Assembly (NCBI GenBank): GCA_900317975.1
Contig: ONIZ01000001.1
Location: 261,479-325,478 of the forward strand
Direction: 5' to 3'
From: an uncultured Bacillota bacterium
GTDB lineage: Bacteria; Bacillota_I; Bacilli_A; RF39; UBA660
Length of the DNA stretch: 64,000 bases
Positions 33,716 to 43,200 of this stretch are shown piece after piece (positions within the stretch are counted from its first letter, which is position 1; each line of letters begins with the position of its first letter). The position numbers and the translations under genes are program-made. Below the pieces are notes generated by a model. The model made no database searches and was not told where the DNA came from. It saw nothing but the letters and a program-made list of their open reading frames with translations.

Positions 33716-34258
33716 TTAACTTATTTTTTTATACCATTTTGGTGGATTCTTTTCTAATGGACATTGTCTAAACATATCTTGCATATCTTCAACATTACTT
33801 ACATTCCATTTTGATATATCCCCATTAAATGGAGAGTTTTGAAACATTCTTAACATATCTTCAACCTTATTAACATCCCATTTAGAGATATCTCTATTGA
33901 ATTTAGAATCCTTAAACATTCTATGCATATCTTCAACATTACTTACATCCCAATAAGATATGTCTCCGTTAAAGCTTGATAAACGAAACATATCTGTCAT
34001 ATCTTTAACTTTGCTTACATCCCATAAAGATATATCACCACTAAAATCAGATGCAAAAAACATACCAACCATACTTGTAATTTCAGAAGTATCTATATCA
34101 TTAAGATCGGCATTATTACCTCTTTCTTTAATTAATTTTTTTACTAATTCTTCTAGTTCTCTTGCTGTTTTAGGATGATAATTATATTGATGCTGATAAG
34201 TTAGATTGTCTTTTGATAATCTGAATTTCTCTGTTATGAACTGATTTAGTTTCTTCAT
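33716..34258 (-). CDS. BspA-like (DUF285) repeat protein B1, 180 aa
   Basis: First gene of array B after its promoter-like element. Leader MKKLNQFITEKFRLSKDN plus LTYQHQYNYHPK, linker ARELEELVKKLIKERG, N-cap NADLNDIDTSEITSMVGMF, four repeats and C-cap KNPPKWYKKIS. Confidence 0.9.
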   Translation of the reverse strand: MKKLNQFITEKFRLSKDNLTYQHQYNYHPKTARELEELVKKLIKERGNNADLNDIDTSEITSMVGMFFASDFSGDISLWDVSKVKDMTDMFRLSSFNGDISYWDVSNVEDMHRMFKDSKFNRDISKWDVNKVEDMLRMFQNSPFNGDISKWNVSNVEDMQDMFRQCPLEKNPPKWYKKIS

Positions 34259-34281
34259 ATCTTCAATATTATTTTAATATA

Positions 34282-34291
34282 ATTAAAAATA
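34282..34291 (-). promoter_or_regulatory. TATTTTTAAT promoter-like element for array B
   Basis: Exact 10-mer on the minus strand, 23 nt upstream of the B1 ATG; the equivalent element of array A lies 21 nt upstream of A1. Confidence 0.55.
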
Positions 34292-34308
34292 AAAAAGTGA
34301 TGTAAAAC

Positions 34309-34346
34309 ATTGAATAATTCTACAAAATAACTATATTATTAATGTA
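34309..34346 (+). promoter_or_regulatory. Two-box promoter ATTGAAT-N15-CTATATTAT-TAATGTA
   Basis: ATTGAAT (34309-34315), 15-nt spacer, CTATATTAT (34331-34339), TAATGTA, with the ATG of the GC-rich gene 19 nt later. It is back to back with the array B element. Confidence 0.65.
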
Positions 34347-34365
34347 ATAATTAAATTTATAAGTT

Positions 34366-35109
34366 ATGAATATCATCGCTAAGCACAACAAGTTCTACAA
34401 CCTCTACGAGGTTTCAGTTGAAAACATCACATCCAACTACGGATACTCTCAGGACTGGACTTGCTACAAGAAGATCAAGAAGATCTCAATCAGCTTAGAG
34501 AAGGCCCAGGCCAAGTACCCCAATGCAGTCTATAATGCAGATCTGGTCACCAAAGCCGGCAGCTTCCGTATTCCTGACTACTCAACAAGAAAATGGATCG
34601 GTACGGATCGCATCCGCTTCGGTAAGTACTTCGGTACTCTTATTACAGAGATGTTTGACCACAACTATCTTGCTTGGTACTACGAGCAGATTGAAGATGA
34701 TCCCAAACACAAGAGGGTCATTGAAGACTACCTCATTGATCACTGCGGCTACCAGATGAAGTTCATCGGACGCTACGGCTACTTGGTTTCCCCAGAACAG
34801 ATCAGAAAGATGGCGATCACCAATGATACTCGTCCAACAATCATCAAGAAAATTGAGACTAATGAACCAATCCTCTTCACTCCAGAACGCCAGGTCTCAG
34901 CAAATGGAGAATATTCTTTCCATGACATCACCTTCAAATTCCAGGAGACAAGAGGTTACTGTTACGATGGATTTGTTTACTATCTTCCGGTACTGAACGG
35001 TAAGTCAAAGAGAATCAAGAACAAGCTGGTTCAGATCACAAAGTACAACGCAGAGAAAACTGAGGACGGAATCATAATCAATATAGAGGACTTCAAGATT
35101 AATAAATAA
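34366..35109 (+). CDS. GC-rich outlier protein, 247 aa
   Basis: The gene uses C/G-ending codons (AAC, GAC, ATC, CTC, AAG) far more than any neighbour; the contrast is visible by eye. This fits very high expression or recent transfer. RFGKYFGTLITEMFDHNYLAWYYEQIED (about 85-112) resembles the 'FGKYKGxxxxxVPxxYLxWL' motif of DUF3820/ExoX C-terminal-like domains; the rest is unrecognised. It has its own two-box promoter and is separated from neighbours. A highly made early protein is one reading. Confidence 0.75.
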   Translation: MNIIAKHNKFYNLYEVSVENITSNYGYSQDWTCYKKIKKISISLEKAQAKYPNAVYNADLVTKAGSFRIPDYSTRKWIGTDRIRFGKYFGTLITEMFDHNYLAWYYEQIEDDPKHKRVIEDYLIDHCGYQMKFIGRYGYLVSPEQIRKMAITNDTRPTIIKKIETNEPILFTPERQVSANGEYSFHDITFKFQETRGYCYDGFVYYLPVLNGKSKRIKNKLVQITKYNAEKTEDGIIINIEDFKINK

Positions 35110-35279
35110 TTTTTACAAAAATTTCATCATAACTCATCTCTGAAGGCCTCTATTCTGTGGATATATATTTCCATTAAAAAGATAATTGAGATGAGCTCAG
35201 ATGAAAAGAATGGCGTTCTGATGAATATTCTACATAACTTCAATTTAATAAAAGAAATAAACTTAAACTTTGAAAAGAG
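35110..35279. other. 170-nt gap with one possible micro-ORF
   Basis: No promoter or hairpin stands out. At 35191-35283 there is a possible 30-codon frame (MSSDEKNGVLMNILHNFNLI...) whose TGA overlaps the ATG of the next gene (ATGA), which is its only support. Confidence 0.35.
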
Positions 35280-35636
35280 ATGAAATATTTTTATTGTATT
35301 AAGCGAAACGGAAAGAACTACCGAGAAGAGACAAGCAATGAGGTATATCCTGTTGTAGGAGCTGTCTATGCGGCTGAAGATGACAAGTTTCCTGAGTGTG
35401 CTTTGCCTGATGATGAATGGATTGAGATCTCTAAAGAACAATATGAGGAAGCTTTAGAGTATAATGACTATCCATTTGTCTATGATGGTGTACATTGTGT
35501 AGGTTGCTGTAAAGAATGTGCAAAATGCATTGATACATTGACATTCAGGAACAAAACTTATGTAGCTTGTGAAAATGAGACTGAACTAGTAAATAGAGAT
35601 CCATACATATACAGGTCTTGCTGTATCATCAAATGA
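35280..35636 (+). CDS. Cys-rich hypothetical protein, 118 aa
   Basis: The C-terminal half has a dense Cys cluster (GVHCVGCCKECAKCIDTL, then ACENE and RSCCIIK) that may bind zinc or form disulfides. The N-terminal half (YPVVGAVYAAEDDKFPECALPDDEWIEI) is unrecognised. Its stop overlaps the convergent gene at 35629. Confidence 0.75.
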   Translation: MKYFYCIKRNGKNYREETSNEVYPVVGAVYAAEDDKFPECALPDDEWIEISKEQYEEALEYNDYPFVYDGVHCVGCCKECAKCIDTLTFRNKTYVACENETELVNRDPYIYRSCCIIK

Positions 35637-35859
35637 TCTCAAACTTAAGGTTTTTCATATTAGAACCGATGTCTATGACCTTACCTGAAGGTTTTGTCTT
35701 CACTTTCAATACTAGTTCATTATTCTTTATATAATAAGACAAAACTTTGCCATAGACATTAAAATTTGGAAAGAACTCGCAATCACTTGTAAAATGTGAG
35801 TTCTTTCCAATTAGTGTCATTATTATCTGTTTGAATGAATATTTAGATATGTTTTCCAT
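35629..35859 (-). CDS. Hypothetical protein, 76 aa
   Basis: Begins MENISKYSFKQIIMTLIGKN and continues with beta-like text (NVYGKVLSYYIKNNELVLKV). It starts 3 nt after the peptidase stop on the same strand, so it is likely the next gene of that operon. It overlaps the convergent gene's end by 8 nt. Confidence 0.65.
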   Translation of the reverse strand: MENISKYSFKQIIMTLIGKNSHFTSDCEFFPNFNVYGKVLSYYIKNNELVLKVKTKPSGKVIDIGSNMKNLKFEII

Positions 35860-35862
35860 AGT

Positions 35863-36495
35863 CTAATCAATGATTGTCCAGCATTCAAGTATTTTGTCAA
35901 AGTCTTGATATTTGATAATAGCATATCCATTGTTACCATAAGACTTTCCCCAAGAGTTTCTGATGATAAAGCCTTCTTTGTTGTACCCAATGATTGCAAT
36001 AGCATGTCCACCATGATTCTCTTTTCCATTCCAGAACTCTGGTGACTTTCCAGTACTTCTTACAAACATACCACCAATGCATGGGCCGTTCAACAACAAA
36101 GCATGCTTAAGGGCTTGTATTGTCTTCACCATTGCATAACGCTCTATCTTTATGTTCCCTTTGTCAGACATTACGCCATTCTTACGAAGGAAACTTAATG
36201 CTTCTTTGAATGACATACCATTATCACCAGGAATTGATCTTGCTGCATATATCTGTTTCTTGTCAATATGTATTGAACTATATATTCTTGTCTTAGAGTC
36301 AATATTGTAGTTCCAGTCTAAATGTGCAGCAATGGAATATGTAACACACATGTTAGTTGCTCCCTGATTTTCTACTTCTGGCAAGAACTCTATATAGTCA
36401 TAAGATTCTGGAATGTCAAAGTTCTTTATTTCTTTGAATTGCTGTTCTGTACCGTCTAATTTTGAAGGCGCCCATCCATAATTGATTTCTTTCAT
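35863..36495 (-). CDS. Papain-like (C1 family) cysteine peptidase, 210 aa
   Basis: All four papain active-site residues can be placed: Gln44 (oxyanion hole, NQGATNMC), Cys50, His164 (HGGHAIAIIGY) and Asn180 (RNSWG). The Q-to-C spacing of six equals that of papain. It is short for the family and lacks a clear propeptide or signal peptide, so it would act in the cytoplasm or be carried in the virion. The usual CWAF is CVTYS here, which is uncommon. It follows the lipoprotein gene by 3 nt. Substrate unknown. Confidence 0.88.
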   Translation of the reverse strand: MKEINYGWAPSKLDGTEQQFKEIKNFDIPESYDYIEFLPEVENQGATNMCVTYSIAAHLDWNYNIDSKTRIYSSIHIDKKQIYAARSIPGDNGMSFKEALSFLRKNGVMSDKGNIKIERYAMVKTIQALKHALLLNGPCIGGMFVRSTGKSPEFWNGKENHGGHAIAIIGYNKEGFIIRNSWGKSYGNNGYAIIKYQDFDKILECWTIID

Positions 36496-36498
36496 AGA

Positions 36499-36849
36499 TT
36501 ACTTTTTGATTCTTTTTGTTATCTTATATTCGCCTTCATTCTTTTGAACTAATCTATATATATATTCTGTATTTCCTTGATATTTGATGTACATATACTC
36601 CTTGATCTCTGAACCATCATAGCCATCATAAGCATATAACGAATGCCACTTTGCCAGATTGTTACTTATTCTGTCTGCTCTGCATATTGAGTCAAACTGA
36701 GCCTTTGTAAACTCTCTTTCATACTCATTATACATAGACATCCCAAATATCATAGCATCATCTGGAAGCTCTATAAGCTGCTTATGAGAATGACAGGACA
36801 TCAATACAGCTAAGCATAATACAAAAAGGAAATGAATTGTCTTCTTCAT
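36499..36849 (-). CDS. Lipoprotein, 116 aa
   Basis: Signal MKKTIHFLFVLCLAVLM then SC: lipobox LMSC, lipidated Cys at residue 19. The mature part (about 98 residues) includes MYNEYEREFTKAQFDSICRAD and a beta-like C-terminus (KYQGNTEYIYRLVQKNEGEY). First gene of the operon with the peptidase, with a TATTTTTAAC element 41 nt upstream. Phage lipoproteins often block superinfection; here that is speculation. Confidence 0.75.
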   Translation of the reverse strand: MKKTIHFLFVLCLAVLMSCHSHKQLIELPDDAMIFGMSMYNEYEREFTKAQFDSICRADRISNNLAKWHSLYAYDGYDGSEIKEYMYIKYQGNTEYIYRLVQKNEGEYKITKRIKK

Positions 36850-36890
36850 ATCTTTAACTACTAATATATTGTTATGTTATATATTATATA

Positions 36891-36900
36891 GTTAAAAATA
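36891..36900 (-). promoter_or_regulatory. TATTTTTAAC promoter-like element
   Basis: Nine of ten bases match the TATTTTTAAT element; 41 nt upstream of the lipoprotein ATG, minus strand. Confidence 0.4.
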
Positions 36901-36905
36901 AATTC

Positions 36906-37304
36906 TTAAGGCTGATATATTATTCCATTGATAGTGAAGTAGGGAGTCTCAATACCTTGTCCTATAAGATCAGTATAAGATATCTCTTGAAGATTCTCTA
37001 GTTCATACCCAATTTTCTTAAGATCTGACTTGAATGACTCAATAGCTTCTGTCTTATCTTCAGTAATAGCATACAATACTACAATATCATCATTGATAAG
37101 TCTGTATAATGTGAATGACAATGGGATCCCTTCATAGATATATGTGTTCTTGAATTGTGTGGCAAAAGCTAAGAATTCATTGACGGTCATTTTCTTGTCT
37201 AATTCTTCTAACAGCTTCATATTGCTTTCAATCTTGTTCTTAGCAATCACAAAGCTTTCTATGTCTTCATTGAATTTTGATATGTCACAATAATAAGTCT
37301 TCAT
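36906..37304 (-). CDS. Hypothetical protein, 132 aa
   Basis: Alpha-beta protein with MKTYYCDISKFNEDIESFVI at the start and GQGIETPYFTINGIIYQP at the end. No family recognised. It has its own exact TATTTTTAAT element 26 nt upstream and is followed by the next promoter region. Confidence 0.75.
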   Translation of the reverse strand: MKTYYCDISKFNEDIESFVIAKNKIESNMKLLEELDKKMTVNEFLAFATQFKNTYIYEGIPLSFTLYRLINDDIVVLYAITEDKTEAIESFKSDLKKIGYELENLQEISYTDLIGQGIETPYFTINGIIYQP

Positions 37305-37330
37305 AATAAATATATATCATTATAAATTTG

Positions 37331-37340
37331 ATTAAAAATA
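37331..37340 (-). promoter_or_regulatory. TATTTTTAAT promoter-like element for the 37304 gene
   Basis: Exact 10-mer, minus strand, 26 nt upstream of the ATG. It lies back to back with the plus-strand element at 37399. Confidence 0.5.
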
Positions 37341-37398
37341 ACAAAAATATTTTATTTCATTGGTGAACAGAATATACAAAAAATTAATTTATCATTTT

Positions 37399-37408
37399 TA
37401 TTTTTAAT
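37399..37408 (+). promoter_or_regulatory. TATTTTTAAT promoter-like element for the virion block
   Basis: Exact 10-mer, 20 nt upstream of the first giant virion gene at 37429. With the minus-strand copy at 37331 it makes a divergent promoter region. Confidence 0.55.
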
Positions 37409-37428
37409 ATATATAGAAACAATTTACA

Positions 37429-40215
37429 ATGTCAGACATATCATTCAATAAAAATCTATTATACTCTAAAACAGGTATATTCTATGACGAGTTAGAACAT
37501 TTGAAGGCAGCTTCAACATATCTTACTCCAAACAATTATGTTGTGTCATCTTATACTGATGAAGATCTAAATACATCATATGCTCTATACTGGATAAATG
37601 AAGATCAAGAAATCATCCCATTGACATACAACATAAAAGAAGGAAATGGACTATACTTGCAAGACAACAAATGGAAACTTAATATTGATAACTTGTCTAT
37701 AAAAGAAAACAATGCATATGAACTCTATATAGACAATGAAGCTATTATCAATGCTTATGGGGACATGACTAAGGGAGTAATAAAGATAGATAATGACATA
37801 TGTCACTTCAATAAATATGAAGTAAACAACAATAATGGTACTGTACTTGTAAATGATAATGGTAATGTTTCTTTGTCTAACAGATTCTTGTCACTTCTTG
37901 ATGATCTTGCATTCTATAAAGACAACATAACAAATCTTACAAATGAAATAGATGAGCTTATAAAGATTACTGATGAAGAAATGATCTTTACACTTAATGT
38001 TGGAGATGTTATCTACTATAATGAAGACAAAGGATATTCAAAGCATCTGGACAGTTTTGATACTGATGAATCATGGATTCCAAAGTATATATGTGTAATA
38101 GCATCAGGAATACTACCAGACAAGAAAGCAAGAATAATTGATCTAAGATTAGACAACTATCAATCAATGCCATTAGGAATAGATCTAAGCTATGATCTTA
38201 GTAGTTTACCAGCATATCAAAACATTCCTCTATATACAGGACAATTAGACTATGACACGGATACAAATAAGACATCTATAAATAATACAGCAATAAAATA
38301 TGATGGAAATATTGGATATATAGCAACAAATAGTGCTAATTGGATTGATAACTATGAAAATCCATTCTATGTCAATGAGCATTATGGTTTTACTTATATT
38401 CCTGAAATTCCTATAACTAATTTTAAAGTATTAAAACTTGATATAGATACATCAGAAACAAAAAATAACTTAACTACATTATGTACATATTCATTAAGAT
38501 TACGTGATGGTGACATATCTGATAATCCGTATTATTATAATAGTCATAAATATATTATTGATAATGCATATTTTGATGCTGGTGAAGATCATATAAAAGT
38601 ATCTGATCTAAAATTAATAGCATATACAGATACTGGTGATTTCTATCCATTGCAATATCCTAAAAACATTACAAGTTTTTATTTAGACAAATATCAAATA
38701 TATAATTGGCGTCAAGTTTTAACTACACAAAGTTGGGGTAATATATCTGAAGATATTCATGAAAAGGATGAACAAAATAATCCTATATATAATGTAGTAA
38801 TTAGTAATCTACACCCACATTATGGAAATCCAATAGACATGCAATATGGTAGTAGAGGTATAAATCCCTATATAACATTATTTGGAGCAAAAAATACTAA
38901 TATATTAGATGAAGAATCCTTACATAGTAATATATTAAACAATTCAAATGAAATTATATATAGGGCTGGAGTAGGTACTAAGTATATGTATAGTTGTACT
39001 GTAACCGTAAATTTTGAAAGCTCAAAAAATCCTGCATATTTTACTGGATGTGATATAGAATATAGAATTAGATATGGAAGCACTGTTGAGTCATCTATTA
39101 CTAGAATAGGACAGAATATAAGTATGACATATTCTCAGCCAAATGTTGATCAAATAGATATAAATGATTGGCGTATTGAATTGAGTAGTCCAATAAATCG
39201 TACATTTACATATAGCGATGTTAATCTTGCTGCTCGTTCTACATCACAATCAGAAGGAACAATTGATGAAAATTTGATTATTAATATATATGATTATTGC
39301 ACATTCACTCTTGATGTTAATGATGCAAAATTAGAGTTTAATGATGTTCAGACAAATGATATTCCTCAAACTCGAGATACTACAAATAATATATGGCCAA
39401 TATCTGAAAGATTTAGTGATTGGTCACAACCTACTAATGTATATAGAAATATAGCATCAATCCATTATGATATAACATTAGCAAATAAGGAAACGTTTGT
39501 ATTTAATAATGAATTATATTACCCATTAAATAATGATAAGACGGTTGCATTAAAGAAAAAAGATTCTATGGAAATTTCTCATTATAGTCCAAGTGATTCC
39601 TCTTCTTCTAATGTTACTGGTTTTTATGGATCATATACAATAGGTGAAAATGAATTAACAATTATAACATCTAATTATACCGATTCAAATGGAAATATTA
39701 ATTTTATAAATTCTATATCAAATAATTATCCATTAGGTACTTTTAATAATCGAACAACAAATGATAATGGATGGAAATATGATAATTCTGGGTCAAGTAC
39801 ACATAGTTATTCAGTAAGCGTAATAGATCAATCAACAATTAATAGAACAATTACAGGTACAAATGATACACCAGCATATACATATTTATTTAAGATTAAC
39901 AATGATACTAATTTAGCAAAAATAAATTTAGGTAGTGCTGTACGTACTCCTAAAGAAATGCCTATAAAAATAACAATCAATTATAATTGGAAGAAAGGTA
40001 GTTGTTATTATAAAGCTTATCAAACAGTATATGGAATATTTGTATGTGATAATACAGCAACTAATAATAGTACTTGTGGATGGATATATAGAGCCGATGC
40101 TGGTGACACCGGATGGTATTCATTTGTATTAAATGATACAATTCAACTTATTTTGACAGAAAATACTCCGTATCAATATATAACAAGTATAGAATTTAGA
40201 ACTTTAAATAAATAA
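37429..40215 (+). CDS. Large virion protein 1 (fibre/adhesin-like), 928 aa
   Basis: Residues about 45-110 carry a module shared with the next genes: a short P-L-x-Y-x-I block, then GNGLYLQDNKWKLNIDNLSI. The rest is Asn/Tyr/Ser-rich and beta-like, without catalytic motifs, as in tail fibres and adhesins. Codon use changes near base 38,380: before it GAC, AAC and CTT are common, after it GAT, AAT and TTA dominate. That suggests a conserved anchor joined to a faster-changing distal part. It starts 20 nt after a TATTTTTAAT element. Confidence 0.7.
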   Translation: MSDISFNKNLLYSKTGIFYDELEHLKAASTYLTPNNYVVSSYTDEDLNTSYALYWINEDQEIIPLTYNIKEGNGLYLQDNKWKLNIDNLSIKENNAYELYIDNEAIINAYGDMTKGVIKIDNDICHFNKYEVNNNNGTVLVNDNGNVSLSNRFLSLLDDLAFYKDNITNLTNEIDELIKITDEEMIFTLNVGDVIYYNEDKGYSKHLDSFDTDESWIPKYICVIASGILPDKKARIIDLRLDNYQSMPLGIDLSYDLSSLPAYQNIPLYTGQLDYDTDTNKTSINNTAIKYDGNIGYIATNSANWIDNYENPFYVNEHYGFTYIPEIPITNFKVLKLDIDTSETKNNLTTLCTYSLRLRDGDISDNPYYYNSHKYIIDNAYFDAGEDHIKVSDLKLIAYTDTGDFYPLQYPKNITSFYLDKYQIYNWRQVLTTQSWGNISEDIHEKDEQNNPIYNVVISNLHPHYGNPIDMQYGSRGINPYITLFGAKNTNILDEESLHSNILNNSNEIIYRAGVGTKYMYSCTVTVNFESSKNPAYFTGCDIEYRIRYGSTVESSITRIGQNISMTYSQPNVDQIDINDWRIELSSPINRTFTYSDVNLAARSTSQSEGTIDENLIINIYDYCTFTLDVNDAKLEFNDVQTNDIPQTRDTTNNIWPISERFSDWSQPTNVYRNIASIHYDITLANKETFVFNNELYYPLNNDKTVALKKKDSMEISHYSPSDSSSSNVTGFYGSYTIGENELTIITSNYTDSNGNINFINSISNNYPLGTFNNRTTNDNGWKYDNSGSSTHSYSVSVIDQSTINRTITGTNDTPAYTYLFKINNDTNLAKINLGSAVRTPKEMPIKITINYNWKKGSCYYKAYQTVYGIFVCDNTATNNSTCGWIYRADAGDTGWYSFVLNDTIQLILTENTPYQYITSIEFRTLNK

Positions 40216-40227
40216 TCATAAAATAAT

Positions 40228-43200
40228 ATGATAGATAAAAGATTTTCAAATAATATTATTCCACAACCATTAAATACGGATAAAAATCTAAAACAAACAT
40301 TAAATAATGATTATATATCAAATAATGTTGCAACTTCTGATGTAAATGGTGTATCTAATACAAAGAAATTTTATGAATATACTAATGTTAATTCAGAATT
40401 ATATAGATATAAAGAATATTTTAATGATCAAAACAAATATTATATTCCAAGTATTGGAGAATTAGGAATTGCATTTGAAAATATACAAACTATTAATAAT
40501 AGTATAAATAATCTTAATAGTACAGGACAACATGGATTCATAAAACTTGATGCCGATGATATGTGGAAGACATTTTTAAGTTCTACAATATATGATTTTA
40601 CCCAAAATCAAAACTTAGAAACATGGATATATGATAATCGTGTTGGAAAAATATCTTATGCATCTTATAATTCATCAAACATTATTATTCCGTTTAAACT
40701 GTTTGATAATAATTCATTAGATAGTAATGCTTCAGAAAATTATGAAGAAATTAATAACATATATTATCAATATGAATATCCAAAAGATGATGATAGCTAT
40801 GAATTACTATCTTATCTTTTCTATACTAATACAGATAGTAGAGATTATGAAAACAATGTTAATAATAAATATTATTATCAGCAATATACGGTTTCATTAA
40901 CTTATTTTAATGATAATCCAGAACCTCTGTTTTCATATTTTCTTTATGGGGATAATACTATAACTATAGGAACAGGTTCTTCACAAAAGATAGATAGATC
41001 ATCTAATAATATGTCTTATGTTTATGATAAAAATGCATTAATATGGGATAACAGTAATAACCAATTCATATATAATGATAATATTGTTCATCAAAACTTT
41101 TTTGATATAAAAGCGCAAAACAATGACAATTCATATATATTTCCTGTAAATTATTATGTTAAAAAAGAATCAAATACTTCTAAACTATATTTGAATATCA
41201 TCCCATATAGTTTTGCAATGAATTTTATGGGAGAGAAATGTATTTCAAATAACTCATTTAAGTTTTATATTATTTTACCATTTGAATATATCTTCAATAA
41301 ATTAAGACAAATTGTAAAAAAGAAAGTTGAAGAAATTGTAAATGAAATTAATAATGGTTTAGATTTTTTATTACAAAAATATGGATTCTCATTATCAACA
41401 ACAGAATTTCATAAATATGATAGTAGAGGTAGGCAATCACCAGAATATGATAATATAACAGCTCTACTTGATGAATATGGCTACTCTAAATATCAATTAA
41501 ATAGTTGGGAACATAAATGTTTTTTCGGCTTATCAATGGATTGGGCATATACAAATATTACTAGTAATAATATAGTTGAAAGCAGTGGTGGTAGTGAAAA
41601 TTATAGATATTATATTAAATTATTTTTCTTGTTGTTTACTAAAAAAGAAATAAATGAAATGAATATTAAATTAAAGTATATTAAGCCTAAATCAGCTTAT
41701 AATCATGCTGATTATTATATACGAACATATAATTATACATTTGATAATGGAAATTATTTACGTGATTTTGTAGCAAATAAATATGTAACTGCACTTGGAT
41801 CATCAGTATTTGTAAATGAACCATTTATATCTTCAATGGAAAGATTAATGTTCATTATAGGATATAGATACAGATATTCAGTAGGTATGTACAATGGACA
41901 AAAATACCATTATTATTCTGACATGTTCGAATATGGTGGTTCAGCAACAAAAGAACAACAATATAGATTATATAATCCATCATTTGTTGATTTTAGTGGT
42001 AAAGTACAGTATGATGGTAGTCTTTCATTAAGAAATTTACTTTATATATATTATGAAATAAGTTTTAAAGATGATCATGCAAATGATAAATTTTGGGAAT
42101 CGATATATTATTACACAAAAGATGCTTTAATATTTAAGGTTGATACAAGAAATAGACCGTATATACATAATATAAAAAATATTAATTTTACTATTAGTTT
42201 CTTTAACTCATCATTTACAACACCTGTTTGTAAAGGCCAATATAATATTAATTTTACAAGTTTTCATAACTATAATCTTATGTTTAATAATTCAAACGTT
42301 TCAGGTAAATATAATAATATTGAAATTCTTAAAAATACAATTACTACTAGTTATAATACTAGTATTAATCCAGAAATTTATAATTCTTATAATATTAATT
42401 ATAAGATATTTGATACATTACCTTTAACTGGAAACATGAGTATGGCTGTACCAACCCCTACTATTGTTAATATATCACAAAGAAGTAGTATGCCTAAGAC
42501 AACATATAATAGTATTTATACTTCTACAATTATGAATACTGTGAAAAATTCACAATTAGTATTACTTACTGAAAGTGAAGACATATATAAATACAATCGT
42601 AATAAAAATGTACCATTTGCGTTGTATAATCAACCCACAAAGAATTTTGTTAATCATATTATAAAATTAACTGATTCACAATTAATAAGTTTAATTGATA
42701 ATACTACATTCTCAAATAATCTAAGTAATAGTAAAGATAAACTAAAGAACTTCCCAGTTAATTCTTTATTGTTATATTATCATCAATCAACAGTTCCGGA
42801 TGGGTATTCATATTGCGCATTAAGAGTATGGAATCATATTACACCTGATGGCGTATACGATGATTATGTTTTAATAAATGATGATGTATTAAAATCACCA
42901 ACATCTTCTAATCCAGGCAGAAAACGTATTCCATCAATAGGATATAAAAATATGATTTATTATTATAATGAGCAAAATAAAAAAATATATGATTATCTAT
43001 TATCGGACTATATAATCATTATTAACAAAACTAATGTGGTACAAACATTGAAATTAACTGATAATGGATTAAATAGTTGTTTATCTGATGATAATCAAAT
43101 AACATTATCATTAAGAGCAAATGAAATAAAAATATTATATCCCGCTATTCATAATTATAATTATGATTTGGAAATAGATTCTTCTGGGACACAAAAATAT

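Larger units (their letters stand above)
29915..34258 (-). repeat. Array B: six tandem BspA/DUF285 repeat genes
   Basis: Six minus-strand genes with the same leader, linker, 24-residue repeats and, except in B6, the same C-cap as array A. Spacers repeat the TTAATAATTAATATATATG type. The array has one TATTTTTAAT element at its upstream end (34282-34291) and points towards array A, so the two arrays form large imperfect inverted repeats. Confidence 0.9.

Noticed and set aside
4852-34258. A diversity-generating retroelement acting on the repeat genes
   Set aside because: No reverse transcriptase, template repeat or A-to-N bias was seen; differences fit recombination and point changes.
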